Shown: positions 23,765-32,314, counted from the first letter of the stretch. The stretch is 64,000 nt of DNA from Pseudomonadota bacterium (GCA_023423275.1 JAFAFW010000058.1:1-64000); one strand, 5' to 3'. Made by a program: numbers and translations. Notes: generated from the letters alone by a model not told the origin.

Positions 23765-24140
23765 ATAGAACGTTCCCGAAGAAGCCATTCGCCGTGTCGG
23801 CTTCTGGCCCCTCCCGTCGGCCTGGTGATCACTCTGTTTGCGATGGTCGATCCCATTTGCAGACATCGGCATCACTGCAATCTGTGACGCAACGAGTCCC
23901 GCTGACCACTTCCGGAGGTGGTGCGTCGATCGATCAGATTTCGATTACTTCCTCGATCTCCACTACGTCATCGAACTCGAAGCCGCTCTGCCAAGCTCCG
24001 AAGCTCAAAACGCGCCAATCCATAAGGTGACATTGGCAAGCGCGCGCCTCAAGCGCTGAGTGCGGCACCAGTCCCGCTTACGATTTGGCCGAGAGCGGCG
24101 CCCCGAATTGGCCGGGCCAATGTGGAGCGTCTCACGCAAA
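23765..24140. other. Intergenic end of the ars cluster
   Basis: About 375 bases with no recognised gene. On the minus strand a 29-codon frame (24023-23934) ends F-E-F-D-D-V-V-E-I-E-E-V-I-E-I; it lacks a ribosome binding site. Composition becomes less GC-rich from here rightwards, marking entry to the accessory region. Confidence 0.4.
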
Positions 24141-25904
24141 TCAGCTCGCACGAGAGCTGTCGCTCTCAGAGTTTGTCTTCGTGCTCTCTTCGCAAACCGT
24201 CTCGCTGGTGTTGTGCTCATCTCTGATCGTGGAAAGGGCGTGAATATAAAAATCTGGAGGCACCGGAAGGCGCCAGTGCCGGCAGGCGATCAGGACAATA
24301 GGCCACATGCCAGTTTGCACCGCTGACAATGCGTTGAATCCCTCATCTCCCTTGCAGGCCTCAACGATCGTCTCCAAGAGGTCCGATCCGCCCTCTTTGA
24401 TTGGCAGATCCGTGATCGCAAGACCGTGAATTTCTGAGTTGATGTAGATGTGTTGTTCGGAGTTCGCACCGGGCGTCCAAAGCTGCATTGTGCAGTGCTT
24501 GAGTTTCTCAGCCGAAAGGTTTGCGAGGCGCGTTGCCAGATCAGGCCGGCCAAGAGAGCTCGTCCATATCGCAAGGAGTGGAATGAGTGTGCTGCCGGCC
24601 GTTGCCTCCTCGAAGTACTCGTCGGAACGCTCACGCGGATGCGCGACGAGATCCGTGTACTCCACGAGTGAGGTTGGATATCGCCCGCCCGCCCTGACGG
24701 TAAAGTCGTGGCGCTGCACCATCGCGTGCAGCCATGCGAACAATCTCTCGCCGTCGGCTGAACTCCAAAGATAAAGCATGAGCAAGAGGGCGACATCCGT
24801 CGTTTGATCGTCACACAATGGTAGAGAAAGTGCGCTGTTGTTTTCGATGAGCGACATGCAAACGTCGAAATAGCGATTGAGAGTGGTTGCTGTTGTCTCG
24901 GAATCTATCCGATCAGACTTGTCTCCCATCCACTTCAACCACATCCCCGTCATGGCAACTCGGCCGAGGATATCAAAAAGCTTCAACGACACATCCACGG
25001 CTGAGCGCGATCGAACCGCCTCTCCAATTGCGTCGCGCGACTTGGCGAACGGCGCAATCTTGGTGCCAACAAAATCAGTCGCGATCATGACGTGTACTCG
25101 AATGAGCTGATCCAGTACACGGGCAAGGGCGCGATGCTCCGCGCTCTCCTTTCCTATAAGCGGTTTCAAGATTTCCCAGACGTGCAAGATCGCAAGTTCG
25201 CTGGATCTGTAGGGAGCTTCCGTGTTGCCGACATCTCGTCCCCAGACGAACAGAACCCACAAGCAGATGTAAATCTGTCGAGCGATGCGAACTTTGTCCT
25301 TGTTACTTTGAACTGTTTGCCCAAGCTGACGAACCAGCCGCGCGAAGTGACGATAGGACACCTCAGGCTCGTCAAGCAGCGCAACGGCCTTCTGAAAGTC
25401 AGATCGAAGAGACTTCGGCAGTACATCCTCTCGAAGGATACCTTGCAGAAGAAGATTGGCGATCCTGTCACCATTCCACTCTTCGAAGCTGATTCGGTCT
25501 GTCGTTTTCGATTTCTCGTACTGGGTCAGGCTCAGTCTAACGGGTTCCTGTATTTCGCCGCCGAAGCATACGCAGATCACAACCGGAAGTGCTCGATGCT
25601 CCTCCGGTATGTGAGTGGGAATGTACGCATCTATGATGTCGTCGAGCGACGGCCGGAGTGCTTGAACCGATCCATTCCAATCTTGTCGCGTAAGATCGCC
25701 CTTTTTAATGGAGAACAGATAGACCTTCTTGCCACCGTCGACTTCCGGACTGATGGCGGCCACATCCACACCATGTTGCACCGTCCCGCGACCAGGACGC
25801 GAGTAGACGTTATACCCGAGTTCGCTGAGCAGATCCGGGAGGATGGCGTCTAGCTCACTGCGCTCGCGCAACGATGCTAGGTATTCTCGAAGAATGAGCT
25901 TCAT
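24141..25904 (-). CDS. Putative PD-(D/E)XK-type nuclease with helical C-terminus
   Basis: A 587-residue protein, third gene of an unrecognised operon. Residues 1-75 look like a Mrr/restriction-endonuclease-like fold: helical L-P-D-L-L-S-E-L-G-Y-N-V, then G45-V-D-V (acidic residue D47), then K-K-V-Y-L-F-S65-I-K67-K. The usual E/Q of the ExK motif is Ser here, so activity is uncertain. The remaining ~450 residues are mostly helical with no motif I can name. Its ATG overlaps the stop of the upstream 578-residue gene by 4 bases (ATGA), showing translational coupling. Possible role: effector of a defence system. This is inference from fold and context. Confidence 0.55.
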   Translation of the reverse strand: MKLILREYLASLRERSELDAILPDLLSELGYNVYSRPGRGTVQHGVDVAAISPEVDGGKKVYLFSIKKGDLTRQDWNGSVQALRPSLDDIIDAYIPTHIPEEHRALPVVICVCFGGEIQEPVRLSLTQYEKSKTTDRISFEEWNGDRIANLLLQGILREDVLPKSLRSDFQKAVALLDEPEVSYRHFARLVRQLGQTVQSNKDKVRIARQIYICLWVLFVWGRDVGNTEAPYRSSELAILHVWEILKPLIGKESAEHRALARVLDQLIRVHVMIATDFVGTKIAPFAKSRDAIGEAVRSRSAVDVSLKLFDILGRVAMTGMWLKWMGDKSDRIDSETTATTLNRYFDVCMSLIENNSALSLPLCDDQTTDVALLLMLYLWSSADGERLFAWLHAMVQRHDFTVRAGGRYPTSLVEYTDLVAHPRERSDEYFEEATAGSTLIPLLAIWTSSLGRPDLATRLANLSAEKLKHCTMQLWTPGANSEQHIYINSEIHGLAITDLPIKEGGSDLLETIVEACKGDEGFNALSAVQTGMWPIVLIACRHWRLPVPPDFYIHALSTIRDEHNTSETVCEESTKTNSESDSSRAS

Positions 25905-27637
25905 GATCTGAATTGCTCAGCTCGGAATGTGCGCAGCGTAAGGTCGAGCCCGACTGGATCGACCGTCTCCATGCGGGGCCATTCGGTCGAAACCTCGTAG
26001 GGATGCATTTCCATCGAGACGGGGCGTCTCACACCCTCCCCATCGTCGACGAACGTTACTGAGCCGCTGCCATGCAGAAGCACGGAGCGGTGAACGGCGT
26101 CCCAAAAGATCGACGCTCGGTGCGCTTGCTTGCTGACCTTACGGTTGAAGTCGACCATGCGAATGCGCTCTAACTGCCGTCGATATTGAGATGGATGCAG
26201 CTCCGGTATCAGGCCTGCCGCCTCGAGACCGTCCAAGTATCTTGCCTGCCTCTCCAAAACCTTGTGCACTTGATCGTAGGACGCGTCGTCCGGTTTGATA
26301 CCTTCCAGGAACAACCGCAGTTCCCCGCCGTAGTTTACGAGCATGGGGTCGAACAAGAGATTGACTATCGTGTCGGCGAGCGCGTCCGGAGCACTACGAA
26401 GCGCTGATACCAGTATCGAGCCCGCCAGTACCGGCTGAAGGAACAGGTAGCCAACGGCCTTTCGACAAACAAAGTAAGTCTGCGTCTCCGTCAATGAAGC
26501 AAATTGGAGATCGAGTGGGATTGGCGTCTCGCCCGGTCGACGGAGAAAGTCCGAGACGGCCTGACATAGCCTCTGCTTGCCGGATAACAGCCAATCTAGA
26601 ACGAGGTCATGCAGTGCTTCACGGTTTTGCACGAGATCGCGCGCGAAGCCATCGAGTTGTTCCGTACTCAATGCTCCGCCCGATCGCGATAAGACGTCTT
26701 TGGCGAACTGCACCGCTGCTGCGCTATGTCCCGTCTTGAGCAGCTTGCCCAATGCTTCGTCCAACAAACTGATAGTTCCGCCGTGCTCAGCATCTACCGA
26801 GCGGGCACAATTCAAGAGATCGGTCACCATTCCGGACGATAGGCATGCTTTGCAATTGAACAGCAGTTGTACGGCTTGATGAACACAAATCGGTCCGGGC
26901 TGAGAAGTCGCCAATCTAACGACTTGTGCGGCTTCTTCCGACAGTGCAACACCCGCTTGCTCAAAAGGATTAATTGCGGCCATGAAAACATGCGCCTTCA
27001 ACGCGTCGTCCGGCTCTGCGTCGAGCAGCGGGCGGATGGCAGCAACAGTGCTCGCACGCTCCTCGTTAGTGCCGTGCGGAATCCGTGACAATGCCGTAAG
27101 AGCGCTCAGGCGTACGTTCGCGGCTGAGCTTTTTGACATCATTTGCGCACCAGCAATGTCCTTCTTCGCTTGCAGGGCAAAAGTCAGATGTTTCTGTGCG
27201 AGTTCACTTCCATTTTGAGCGGCGTGAATGACGACGTCCGCGCGCGTCGGATCAATAGAACACCATTCGAGGAATGCTCGATTGGGCTGATTGGCTGCGA
27301 GATCAGCGCCCCCTTTGTTGACCAACGTCGCCACCAATTCCATCATCCCATCGGTGGAGATGTTCTCCAGCTTCGGGATGGCTTGGTTGAAGAAGTGCTG
27401 AAGCACAAAGAAGGTGTGACCGCCTAGCTTGTCGAATGCGTCGTGCTTGACGACTGCCGCAAGATCGATTGTTCCGGCATTGTGCAGGCACACAAGCTCA
27501 TCGACGGCACCCGCATCATCGGTCATCCATCGCCCCTCACTTAATGTTGTGATCAGCGACCCATCCTTGAACTGCGCCTCGATAGTTGCGTTGTCGATGC
27601 TCGTCATGAGCGGATACATCCCAGTTGGATTCGGCAT
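25901..27637 (-). CDS. Unrecognised alpha-helical (HEAT-like) protein
   Basis: A 578-residue protein, middle gene of the three-gene operon. It appears built of repeated helical pairs (for example V-R-L-S-A-L-T-A-L-S-R-I-P and L-K-A-H-V-F-M-A-A-I-N-P-F-E-Q), suggesting an alpha-solenoid scaffold. The C-terminal 80 residues change to mixed alpha/beta (S-V-T-F-V-D-D-G-E-G-V). No enzymatic motif is visible. It may bridge the HEPN protein and the nuclease. It starts 57 bases after the HEPN gene and overlaps the nuclease gene by 4 bases. I do not know the family. Confidence 0.6.
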   Translation of the reverse strand: MPNPTGMYPLMTSIDNATIEAQFKDGSLITTLSEGRWMTDDAGAVDELVCLHNAGTIDLAAVVKHDAFDKLGGHTFFVLQHFFNQAIPKLENISTDGMMELVATLVNKGGADLAANQPNRAFLEWCSIDPTRADVVIHAAQNGSELAQKHLTFALQAKKDIAGAQMMSKSSAANVRLSALTALSRIPHGTNEERASTVAAIRPLLDAEPDDALKAHVFMAAINPFEQAGVALSEEAAQVVRLATSQPGPICVHQAVQLLFNCKACLSSGMVTDLLNCARSVDAEHGGTISLLDEALGKLLKTGHSAAAVQFAKDVLSRSGGALSTEQLDGFARDLVQNREALHDLVLDWLLSGKQRLCQAVSDFLRRPGETPIPLDLQFASLTETQTYFVCRKAVGYLFLQPVLAGSILVSALRSAPDALADTIVNLLFDPMLVNYGGELRLFLEGIKPDDASYDQVHKVLERQARYLDGLEAAGLIPELHPSQYRRQLERIRMVDFNRKVSKQAHRASIFWDAVHRSVLLHGSGSVTFVDDGEGVRRPVSMEMHPYEVSTEWPRMETVDPVGLDLTLRTFRAEQFRS

Positions 27638-27694
27638 TTGCGTACCGCCGCGCCCTTCGCAGGGAGGAAGCGAAGCGGGCTTGTGGAATGCCAG

Positions 27695-28648
27695 CTACTG
27701 TTCCTCTTGCTGCCTTTCTATCATTTCTCTGGTGACGACTTTAGCTGGGTCACGTTCGCGATAGCTTCTCGCAAACTGCTCATCGCTAAGCGCCTCGTCT
27801 CCGTAGTCAGCGTAGTCTAGGTGGCGCCAATGCCCCCCTGGCGACACCTCCATGCCGTACAGCGGGCCGACAAACCCGCTGCGGGGGATGATGTAGGCGC
27901 GCACGAACGGATTGCTCTCGCAACTACGCTTTACGAATTGCGCCCCTGGGGTGTCTTCTATGAACCAGGGCTGAAAGCCGAAGTAGCCAAACTGTTTGGA
28001 TATGACCTTGTCCAGCTGCTGCAGAGCAGTGAGGGCGTCTTCGCGCAATGAGCGATAGCTGTCTGGATTGAAATGGATCGATCGATTGCGAAGAGCTGCG
28101 AGCGCGAGAAGCTCGGTCCCGACCTCGTTCACCAGCACCTTCCAATCGGTGAGAACTGAAATCGCGAACGGCCAATCATCGAAGGAACTCTTGCGGTAGA
28201 CCTTCTTGTATTGCGGCGTGTCTTTGAAGTTGTGGCGCAAGTCTAATACCAGGTGGTTCAGGATCCGTTCGCCAAGTGCACATGCCGCAACCAGAGCCGG
28301 ATAGTACGCGCCAATGACAAAGGCTCGGCGAGCCTGCTCGTGTAGCACGTTGTGGTATGCGAGCAGGGACATCGATTTGGCGCCCAACTCAATGGTATTC
28401 TTGATGATATCGTCGATATGACGAACGCCATGCTCGATCTTCAGCCTCTCTATCGCTCGTTCACGGCTTTCGATATGCAATTGCTTGACTTGATCTTCCC
28501 AATGTTCCTCAGGATCCTTGAGGTTCAGTGGTGTTGAGTCGAAATCAAATGAGAACGGATGGTATCGGCGGACACCACGGTCCGCTAAATCCGTGTGTCC
28601 ATCATGTTGATAGACGCCACGCTCGAGGTCTGCGATCGATTTGCGCAA
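27695..28648 (-). CDS. HEPN-domain protein, likely RNase effector or sensor
   Basis: A 317-residue protein. It contains a helical stretch Y-Y-P-A-L-V-A-A-C-A-L-G-E-R-I-L-N-H-L-V (116-134), and L-A-A-L-R187-N188-R-S-I-H192-F, an exact RNxxxH motif, is the catalytic signature of HEPN ribonucleases. HEPN proteins act as toxins or abortive-infection RNases in many defence systems. Here it is the first gene of an operon with a helical scaffold and a putative nuclease. The region before residue 90 and after 230 (P-W-F-I-E-D-T-P-G-A) is unassigned. Confidence 0.6.
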   Translation of the reverse strand: MRKSIADLERGVYQHDGHTDLADRGVRRYHPFSFDFDSTPLNLKDPEEHWEDQVKQLHIESRERAIERLKIEHGVRHIDDIIKNTIELGAKSMSLLAYHNVLHEQARRAFVIGAYYPALVAACALGERILNHLVLDLRHNFKDTPQYKKVYRKSSFDDWPFAISVLTDWKVLVNEVGTELLALAALRNRSIHFNPDSYRSLREDALTALQQLDKVISKQFGYFGFQPWFIEDTPGAQFVKRSCESNPFVRAYIIPRSGFVGPLYGMEVSPGGHWRHLDYADYGDEALSDEQFARSYRERDPAKVVTREMIERQQEEQ

Positions 28649-28720
28649 TTGCTGTGTCCGCCGTTGCCCACCACTGTCCTGCGATCCATCGCATTAAATA
28701 GCGATGGTCGCAGATCTACC

Positions 28721-29023
28721 CTAATAAGGACGACCGCGCGCCGCGGGCTGGCGCCGTCGAAGCTGTAGCAGGCCTCTATCGGCTCCGCCCTGACTGCGGC
28801 GAATCGGTGGCACCCTTAGGAAGGCTCGGTGAGCAGCCTCTGCGTAGCGTAGGCGTCTGCCGCGGCTATCGTGGCGCATCAGGGCGACAGGTACCCGAAA
28901 GGCCTGCGTGATGCTGCGGATCGTCTCCGCAGCCGCTGAGCTGTTTTGCACAACTTGTTGCTTGACCACGACCACGGCAAAGGCCTGGCCCTGCTCGCCG
29001 ATGACGGCACCTTGGATGCGCAT
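28721..29023 (-). CDS. Conserved hypothetical partner of SinR-like gene
   Basis: About 100 residues beginning MRIQGAVIGEQGQAFAVVVVK and including V-A-L-M-R-H-D-S-R-G. Proteins with this opening (x-I-Q-G-A-V-I-x-E-Q-G-V-T-F-A-V-V-V-V-K) and an M-x-x-D-S-R-G centre are familiar small hypotheticals that follow SinR-like genes. The last 35 residues are Arg-rich and unlike the family, so this copy may be diverged or frameshifted at its end. It begins 8 bases after the SinR-like stop. Function unknown. Confidence 0.55.
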   Translation of the reverse strand: MRIQGAVIGEQGQAFAVVVVKQQVVQNSSAAAETIRSITQAFRVPVALMRHDSRGRRLRYAEAAHRAFLRVPPIRRSQGGADRGLLQLRRRQPAARGRPY

Positions 29024-29031
29024 GAGTTGCC

Positions 29032-29310
29032 TCACGCCGCAAGCTTGGCGCTGCGTGCGTTGATCCAGTCCCAGGCGTCCTGCGACAGCCAGCCCTGGTA
29101 ATCGCGCGTGACGCCGATCACGAGCACGCGGTCGTTCTTGTCGACGCAGGACTCCAGCTTCTGCCAGATCCCCTGCGCAGTCATCGACGTATCGACGAGC
29201 CAAGTCGAGCCGAGGTAGTGCCACCACACGCCACAACTCTTGATGGCCTCATAGAGGTCACTATAGTCCTGGCCGGGTTTCTTCAGGTCGTAATTGATTG
29301 CGTAGATCAT
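29032..29310 (-). CDS. SinR-like / Cas2-fold small protein
   Basis: A 92-residue protein beginning MIYAINYDLKKPGQDYSDLY, then L-G-S-T-W-L-V-D-T and N-D-R-V-L-V-I-G-V-T-R-D-Y-Q-G-W-L. Databases commonly name this pattern SinR family protein. It has the ferredoxin-like beta-alpha-beta pattern shared with Cas2/VapD, but no cas genes or repeats are present here and it should not be called Cas2. ATG 29310 follows AGGAG. It is divergent from the sigma-like gene across a palindrome. Confidence 0.7.
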   Translation of the reverse strand: MIYAINYDLKKPGQDYSDLYEAIKSCGVWWHYLGSTWLVDTSMTAQGIWQKLESCVDKNDRVLVIGVTRDYQGWLSQDAWDWINARSAKLAA

Positions 29311-29391
29311 TGGGGTCTCCTGACCGGTTTCGGCGCGGACCGGCGGGGCCCGGATGCGTCCTTGATCATCTATGCGGAAGCTGACACGGCG

Positions 29392-29417
29392 TTCGGACAT
29401 ATATTGGAATGTCCGAA
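29392..29417. promoter_or_regulatory. 9-bp palindromic operator candidate
   Basis: TTCGGACAT (29392-29400), eight bases, ATGTCCGAA (29409-29417): perfect dyad symmetry, centre spacing suited to a dimeric helix-turn-helix protein on one helix face. It lies between the divergent SinR-like gene (starts 29310) and the sigma-like gene, about 60 bases before the latter. A T-rich run (CATTTTTT) follows. The cognate regulator is not identified. Confidence 0.6.
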
Positions 29418-29475
29418 ATCCATTTTTTCCCCGCATAGGAAGTCAGAGGGGCTGCTAGCAGGGAGATGCAGGGCT

Positions 29476-30051
29476 TTGCGGTCGGGGCAGAACAAGGCCA
29501 CGCTGAGCCGCGATGACATCGCCAAGGCGGTGCGCGAGCTATTGCCGGCTGAATGGATAAAGCTGAGAAAGTCGGCAGCCTTCTGGGCAACCGGGCGGCC
29601 GATCAGTGCCCAGGATCTGCTGCAAGAGGCGTTTGTGCGGGCGATGGATGGCCGCACGTGCCCCGCCGATGTCAGAATCGTCAAGTTTCTGGCGCAGACG
29701 ATGCGCAGCATCGCCAGTGGCGAAGGCGAGAAGATCGAGAACAAGCTGCAACGCGTCTCCGCCAACGCTTCGGAGGCTGTGGCGCAGAAGGTGTCGAATT
29801 TTCGCGACCCTTCTCCCGCCGCCGAGCAACAGATCGTCAGTGACGAAACCGTTGTCGAGATCAAGTCTGCGATCCTGGCGCTGTTCGACGACGACCCGGC
29901 AGCGCAATTGATCGCCGAGGGGATGATGGACGGCAACGACGGAGAGGAGTTGCGAGCCGTGTGCGAGCTGGATGTGACCGCGTACAACAGCAAGCGCCGT
30001 CTGGTTCGGCGCAGGATTGAGAAGGCGTTTCCGAAAGGGTGGCAGCCATGA
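29476..30051 (+). CDS. Sigma-70-like (region 2-like) regulatory protein
   Basis: About 191 residues. The core I-S-A-Q-D-L-L-Q-E-A-F-V-R-A-M-D-G-R followed by V-K-F-L-A-Q-T-M-R-S-I-A-S-G-E-G resembles sigma70 region 2 of small sigma-like proteins. The C-terminus (C-E-L-D-V-T-A-Y-N-S-K-R-R-L-V-R-R-R-I-E-K-A) is a plausible region 4 helix-turn-helix. No ATG is in frame near the start, so TTG 29476 (L-R-S-G-Q-N-K) is proposed, with real uncertainty; the open frame extends back to 29218 across the divergent gene. It may act as a dedicated activator for the module. Its stop overlaps the next start (ATGA). Confidence 0.5.
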   Translation: MRSGQNKATLSRDDIAKAVRELLPAEWIKLRKSAAFWATGRPISAQDLLQEAFVRAMDGRTCPADVRIVKFLAQTMRSIASGEGEKIENKLQRVSANASEAVAQKVSNFRDPSPAAEQQIVSDETVVEIKSAILALFDDDPAAQLIAEGMMDGNDGEELRAVCELDVTAYNSKRRLVRRRIEKAFPKGWQP

Positions 30052-30485
30052 CAGGTGGAACGAAAGAGGCGTCCGGCGCTCTCGACCGCCTGGCCGAAGC
30101 CCTCGTCGACGATGTGCTGACTACCTCCGATGCGGAGATCTTGGCCGAATTCCGGGCCGATGGCGGCAATCCTGAGCAGCATGCCGCGGAGATGCGCTCT
30201 CTGTTCGAACGCAGCGTGCTGGCATCGAACAAGAGCAGGCTGCAGGCGGCGCGCGCCGGCGTTGCGCGTGCCAAGGCGTTGGAGCGTTCTTACTCTCCCG
30301 TCGACATGACCAAGGCGCGTGAACGCTTGCACAGAGTTCTGAAGACCTTGCCTGAGGCACAGCGGCTTACGCTCGCCGCGCGCAAGGAAAGCGAGCTGTC
30401 TGATGCCGATGTCGTCGGACTGCTGGAAGATTTAAGAGAGCTTGGCGTGCCCTTTCCCGACGACGGTACGGACGGATCCGTCTGA
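30048..30485 (+). CDS. Hypothetical helical protein in ImmA/IrrE module
   Basis: About 145 residues beginning MTGGTKEASGALDRLAEALV and almost entirely helical (L-F-E-R-S-V-L-A-S-N-K-S-R-L-Q-A-A-R-A-G-V-A-R-A-K). It is coupled at both ends: its ATG overlaps the sigma-like stop (ATGA) and its own TGA overlaps the ATG of the peptidase gene. In ImmA-type systems the peptidase cleaves a partner regulator. This protein is a candidate substrate or anti-sigma-like partner, by position only. Confidence 0.5.
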   Translation: MTGGTKEASGALDRLAEALVDDVLTTSDAEILAEFRADGGNPEQHAAEMRSLFERSVLASNKSRLQAARAGVARAKALERSYSPVDMTKARERLHRVLKTLPEAQRLTLAARKESELSDADVVGLLEDLRELGVPFPDDGTDGSV

Positions 30486-31267
30486 TGACACTCAGCATCG
30501 CTGAGCGGATTCTGCAAGACCTGGGCATTACGGAGCCCCAGGAGATCGATCTTGAGGCGATCGCTTATTACATGAATGCGCGAGTGTGCTTCCGCCCGCT
30601 CGACGGCTGCGAAGCGCGCATCGTCGGCCTAGGCGACCGTGCCGTCATCACCATCAACGAGCGCAGCGGCTGGCGTCGCCAGCGATTTTCGATCGCACAT
30701 GAGCTGGGCCACTGGCACCACCACAAGGGCCAGCGCCTCGCCTGCCGTGTCGATGACTACCGGCCGAGCGATGGTACCTCACCTGAGCGCGTCGCCGATG
30801 GCTTCGCGTCGGATCTGATCCTGCCGCACTATCTGTTCAAGCCGTTGGCGAGGCAACGGAAGCGACTGACATTCAAGATCGTCGCTGAGCTTGCTGCCAC
30901 ATTTTCCGCGAGCATCACCGCGACAGCGATACGGCTGGTCGAGGCCGACATTTTTCCTGCGCTCGTGATCTGCCATGGACCTCAGGGCCGGAAGTGGTTT
31001 GCCCGCGCGCCGATGGTGCCGCGCAAATGGTACCCGCAAGACCAGCTCGATCCGGAGAGCTTCACCTTCGGAGCGCAATTCAGCAACCAGACCGGCAACC
31101 CCAATCCGAGCAAGATTGGGGCGGATGCTTGGTTCGACAGGTACGATGCGGAGCGCTTCGAGGTGATGGAGCAGTGCTTCAAGACAGCAGCCGACGAAAC
31201 GCTGACGCTGATCACTATCATCAACGAACGCATGCTCGAAGACGAAACGTCGACGGGCCGCGAGTAA
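30485..31267 (+). CDS. ImmA/IrrE-family metallopeptidase
   Basis: A 260-residue zinc peptidase of the ImmA/IrrE family. The active-site helix F-S-I-A-H72-E-L-G-H76-W is complete, and E-x-x-A-D-x-F-A-S-D (~101-110) supplies the third ligand region. Family members cleave a repressor or partner in response to DNA damage or mobile-element induction. It is the third gene of the sigma-like/145-aa/peptidase trio. A long C-terminal part (150-260) has no known motif. Confidence 0.85.
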   Translation: MTLSIAERILQDLGITEPQEIDLEAIAYYMNARVCFRPLDGCEARIVGLGDRAVITINERSGWRRQRFSIAHELGHWHHHKGQRLACRVDDYRPSDGTSPERVADGFASDLILPHYLFKPLARQRKRLTFKIVAELAATFSASITATAIRLVEADIFPALVICHGPQGRKWFARAPMVPRKWYPQDQLDPESFTFGAQFSNQTGNPNPSKIGADAWFDRYDAERFEVMEQCFKTAADETLTLITIINERMLEDETSTGRE

Positions 31268-31384
31268 GCTCGCGAGGCGTTGAGCCGGCTCAATCTTACT
31301 CCGATGCGTGGTGATGAACCTACCGACGCTCGTAGTTGCCGATTGCGGGGCCCTTGCTTCGATTGGACCTAAGGCAGCAGGCTG

Positions 31385-32314
31385 ATGCGAGTTCATTCAG
31401 GGTGTGCTGGTGCCGTGGAGGTTGAGATAGTGGTTCGACGACAAACAGTGAAACTGAATCCAGCATCTCTCGCTCGGATCGCACACTTTGTTGAGGTTTT
31501 CAAAACCGAGCGTCCAAATTTGATTGGGATCCACAACGCATTTGCGGCGAGCCTGACACCAGCGGAACTGCTGGAAGCACTGCGTCGAGTTATCTTGGAG
31601 CCTCACGCTCGACATGTCGTCTTGCATGCAATTGATCGGCATCCCGACTCGAGGAAGGTTGAGCAGCTTTCTACAATTTTCGTGGCTGAACTCTTAGGGA
31701 GAGAGCGAAGTAACTACCGGGAAGCGCAGGCCATCAACGTGTGCCTGTATCGCCTTTTTAATCGCATTGATGATGCGAGCCAGACGAAGGTTGTCAAACT
31801 CTGGCTTTCGGATCGCTATGCGGACTCTAAGAAGAAGTTCATAGCGGTCGCTCGGCGTCGCCAGGATCTTAGGGAGGTCGAAGCGGTGTTCGAGTACTGG
31901 CGTCGAACCGAAGACAAAAGCGCCATAAAGTACTTAGTCTACCATGCCCCTGTCGAATGGCTCCACGAGCACATCGAGCCGTTGCTCGAGAGAAGTCTTG
32001 AACCTTGGCTGATTTCCCGCCTGCTGTTGCGCCTTGCAGATCGAGACAAAAACATTATCGAACGAGTACGAACGTCTGATCCAATCACTTATCTTTATCT
32101 TTGTGCGAAGACCAACAGGAGGCTCTCGAATCCTGATGCGATGAAGCTCTTTCTGTCAGGCGTCGCCGATACAGACAGGCGCGGACTCGCGCTTTGGGCG
32201 ATTGGCCGCCTAGGCCTTTGGGATGTCCTGCAGGAATTAAGCTCACGCGCTGAATGCATCCTCGCTGACGATGAGCGGAGATTTCGCAGCCAGTATCGTG
32301 TTTGCGACAATTAG
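31385..32314 (+). CDS. Unrecognised helical protein
   Basis: Up to 309 residues, mostly helical with HEAT-like pairs (W-L-S-D-R-Y-A-D-S-K-K-K-F-I-A-V-A-R-R-R; L-L-L-R-L-A-D-R-D-K-N-I-I-E-R-V). Composition is lower in GC and codon choice is less biased than the chromosomal blocks, as expected for accessory DNA. Internal GTG codons after 31400 are alternative starts since no ribosome binding site precedes ATG 31385. No catalytic motif is visible; function unknown. It lies 117 bases after the ImmA/IrrE gene. Confidence 0.55.
   Translation: MRVHSGCAGAVEVEIVVRRQTVKLNPASLARIAHFVEVFKTERPNLIGIHNAFAASLTPAELLEALRRVILEPHARHVVLHAIDRHPDSRKVEQLSTIFVAELLGRERSNYREAQAINVCLYRLFNRIDDASQTKVVKLWLSDRYADSKKKFIAVARRRQDLREVEAVFEYWRRTEDKSAIKYLVYHAPVEWLHEHIEPLLERSLEPWLISRLLLRLADRDKNIIERVRTSDPITYLYLCAKTNRRLSNPDAMKLFLSGVADTDRRGLALWAIGRLGLWDVLQELSSRAECILADDERRFRSQYRVCDN

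Noticed and set aside
23934..24023. 29-codon minus-strand frame after the MFS gene
   Set aside because: No ribosome binding site and no family; kept only as an observation.
29032..29310. Calling the SinR-like gene cas2
   Set aside because: There is no CRISPR array or cas1 in the window, and the sequence pattern belongs to the SinR-named small-protein group.
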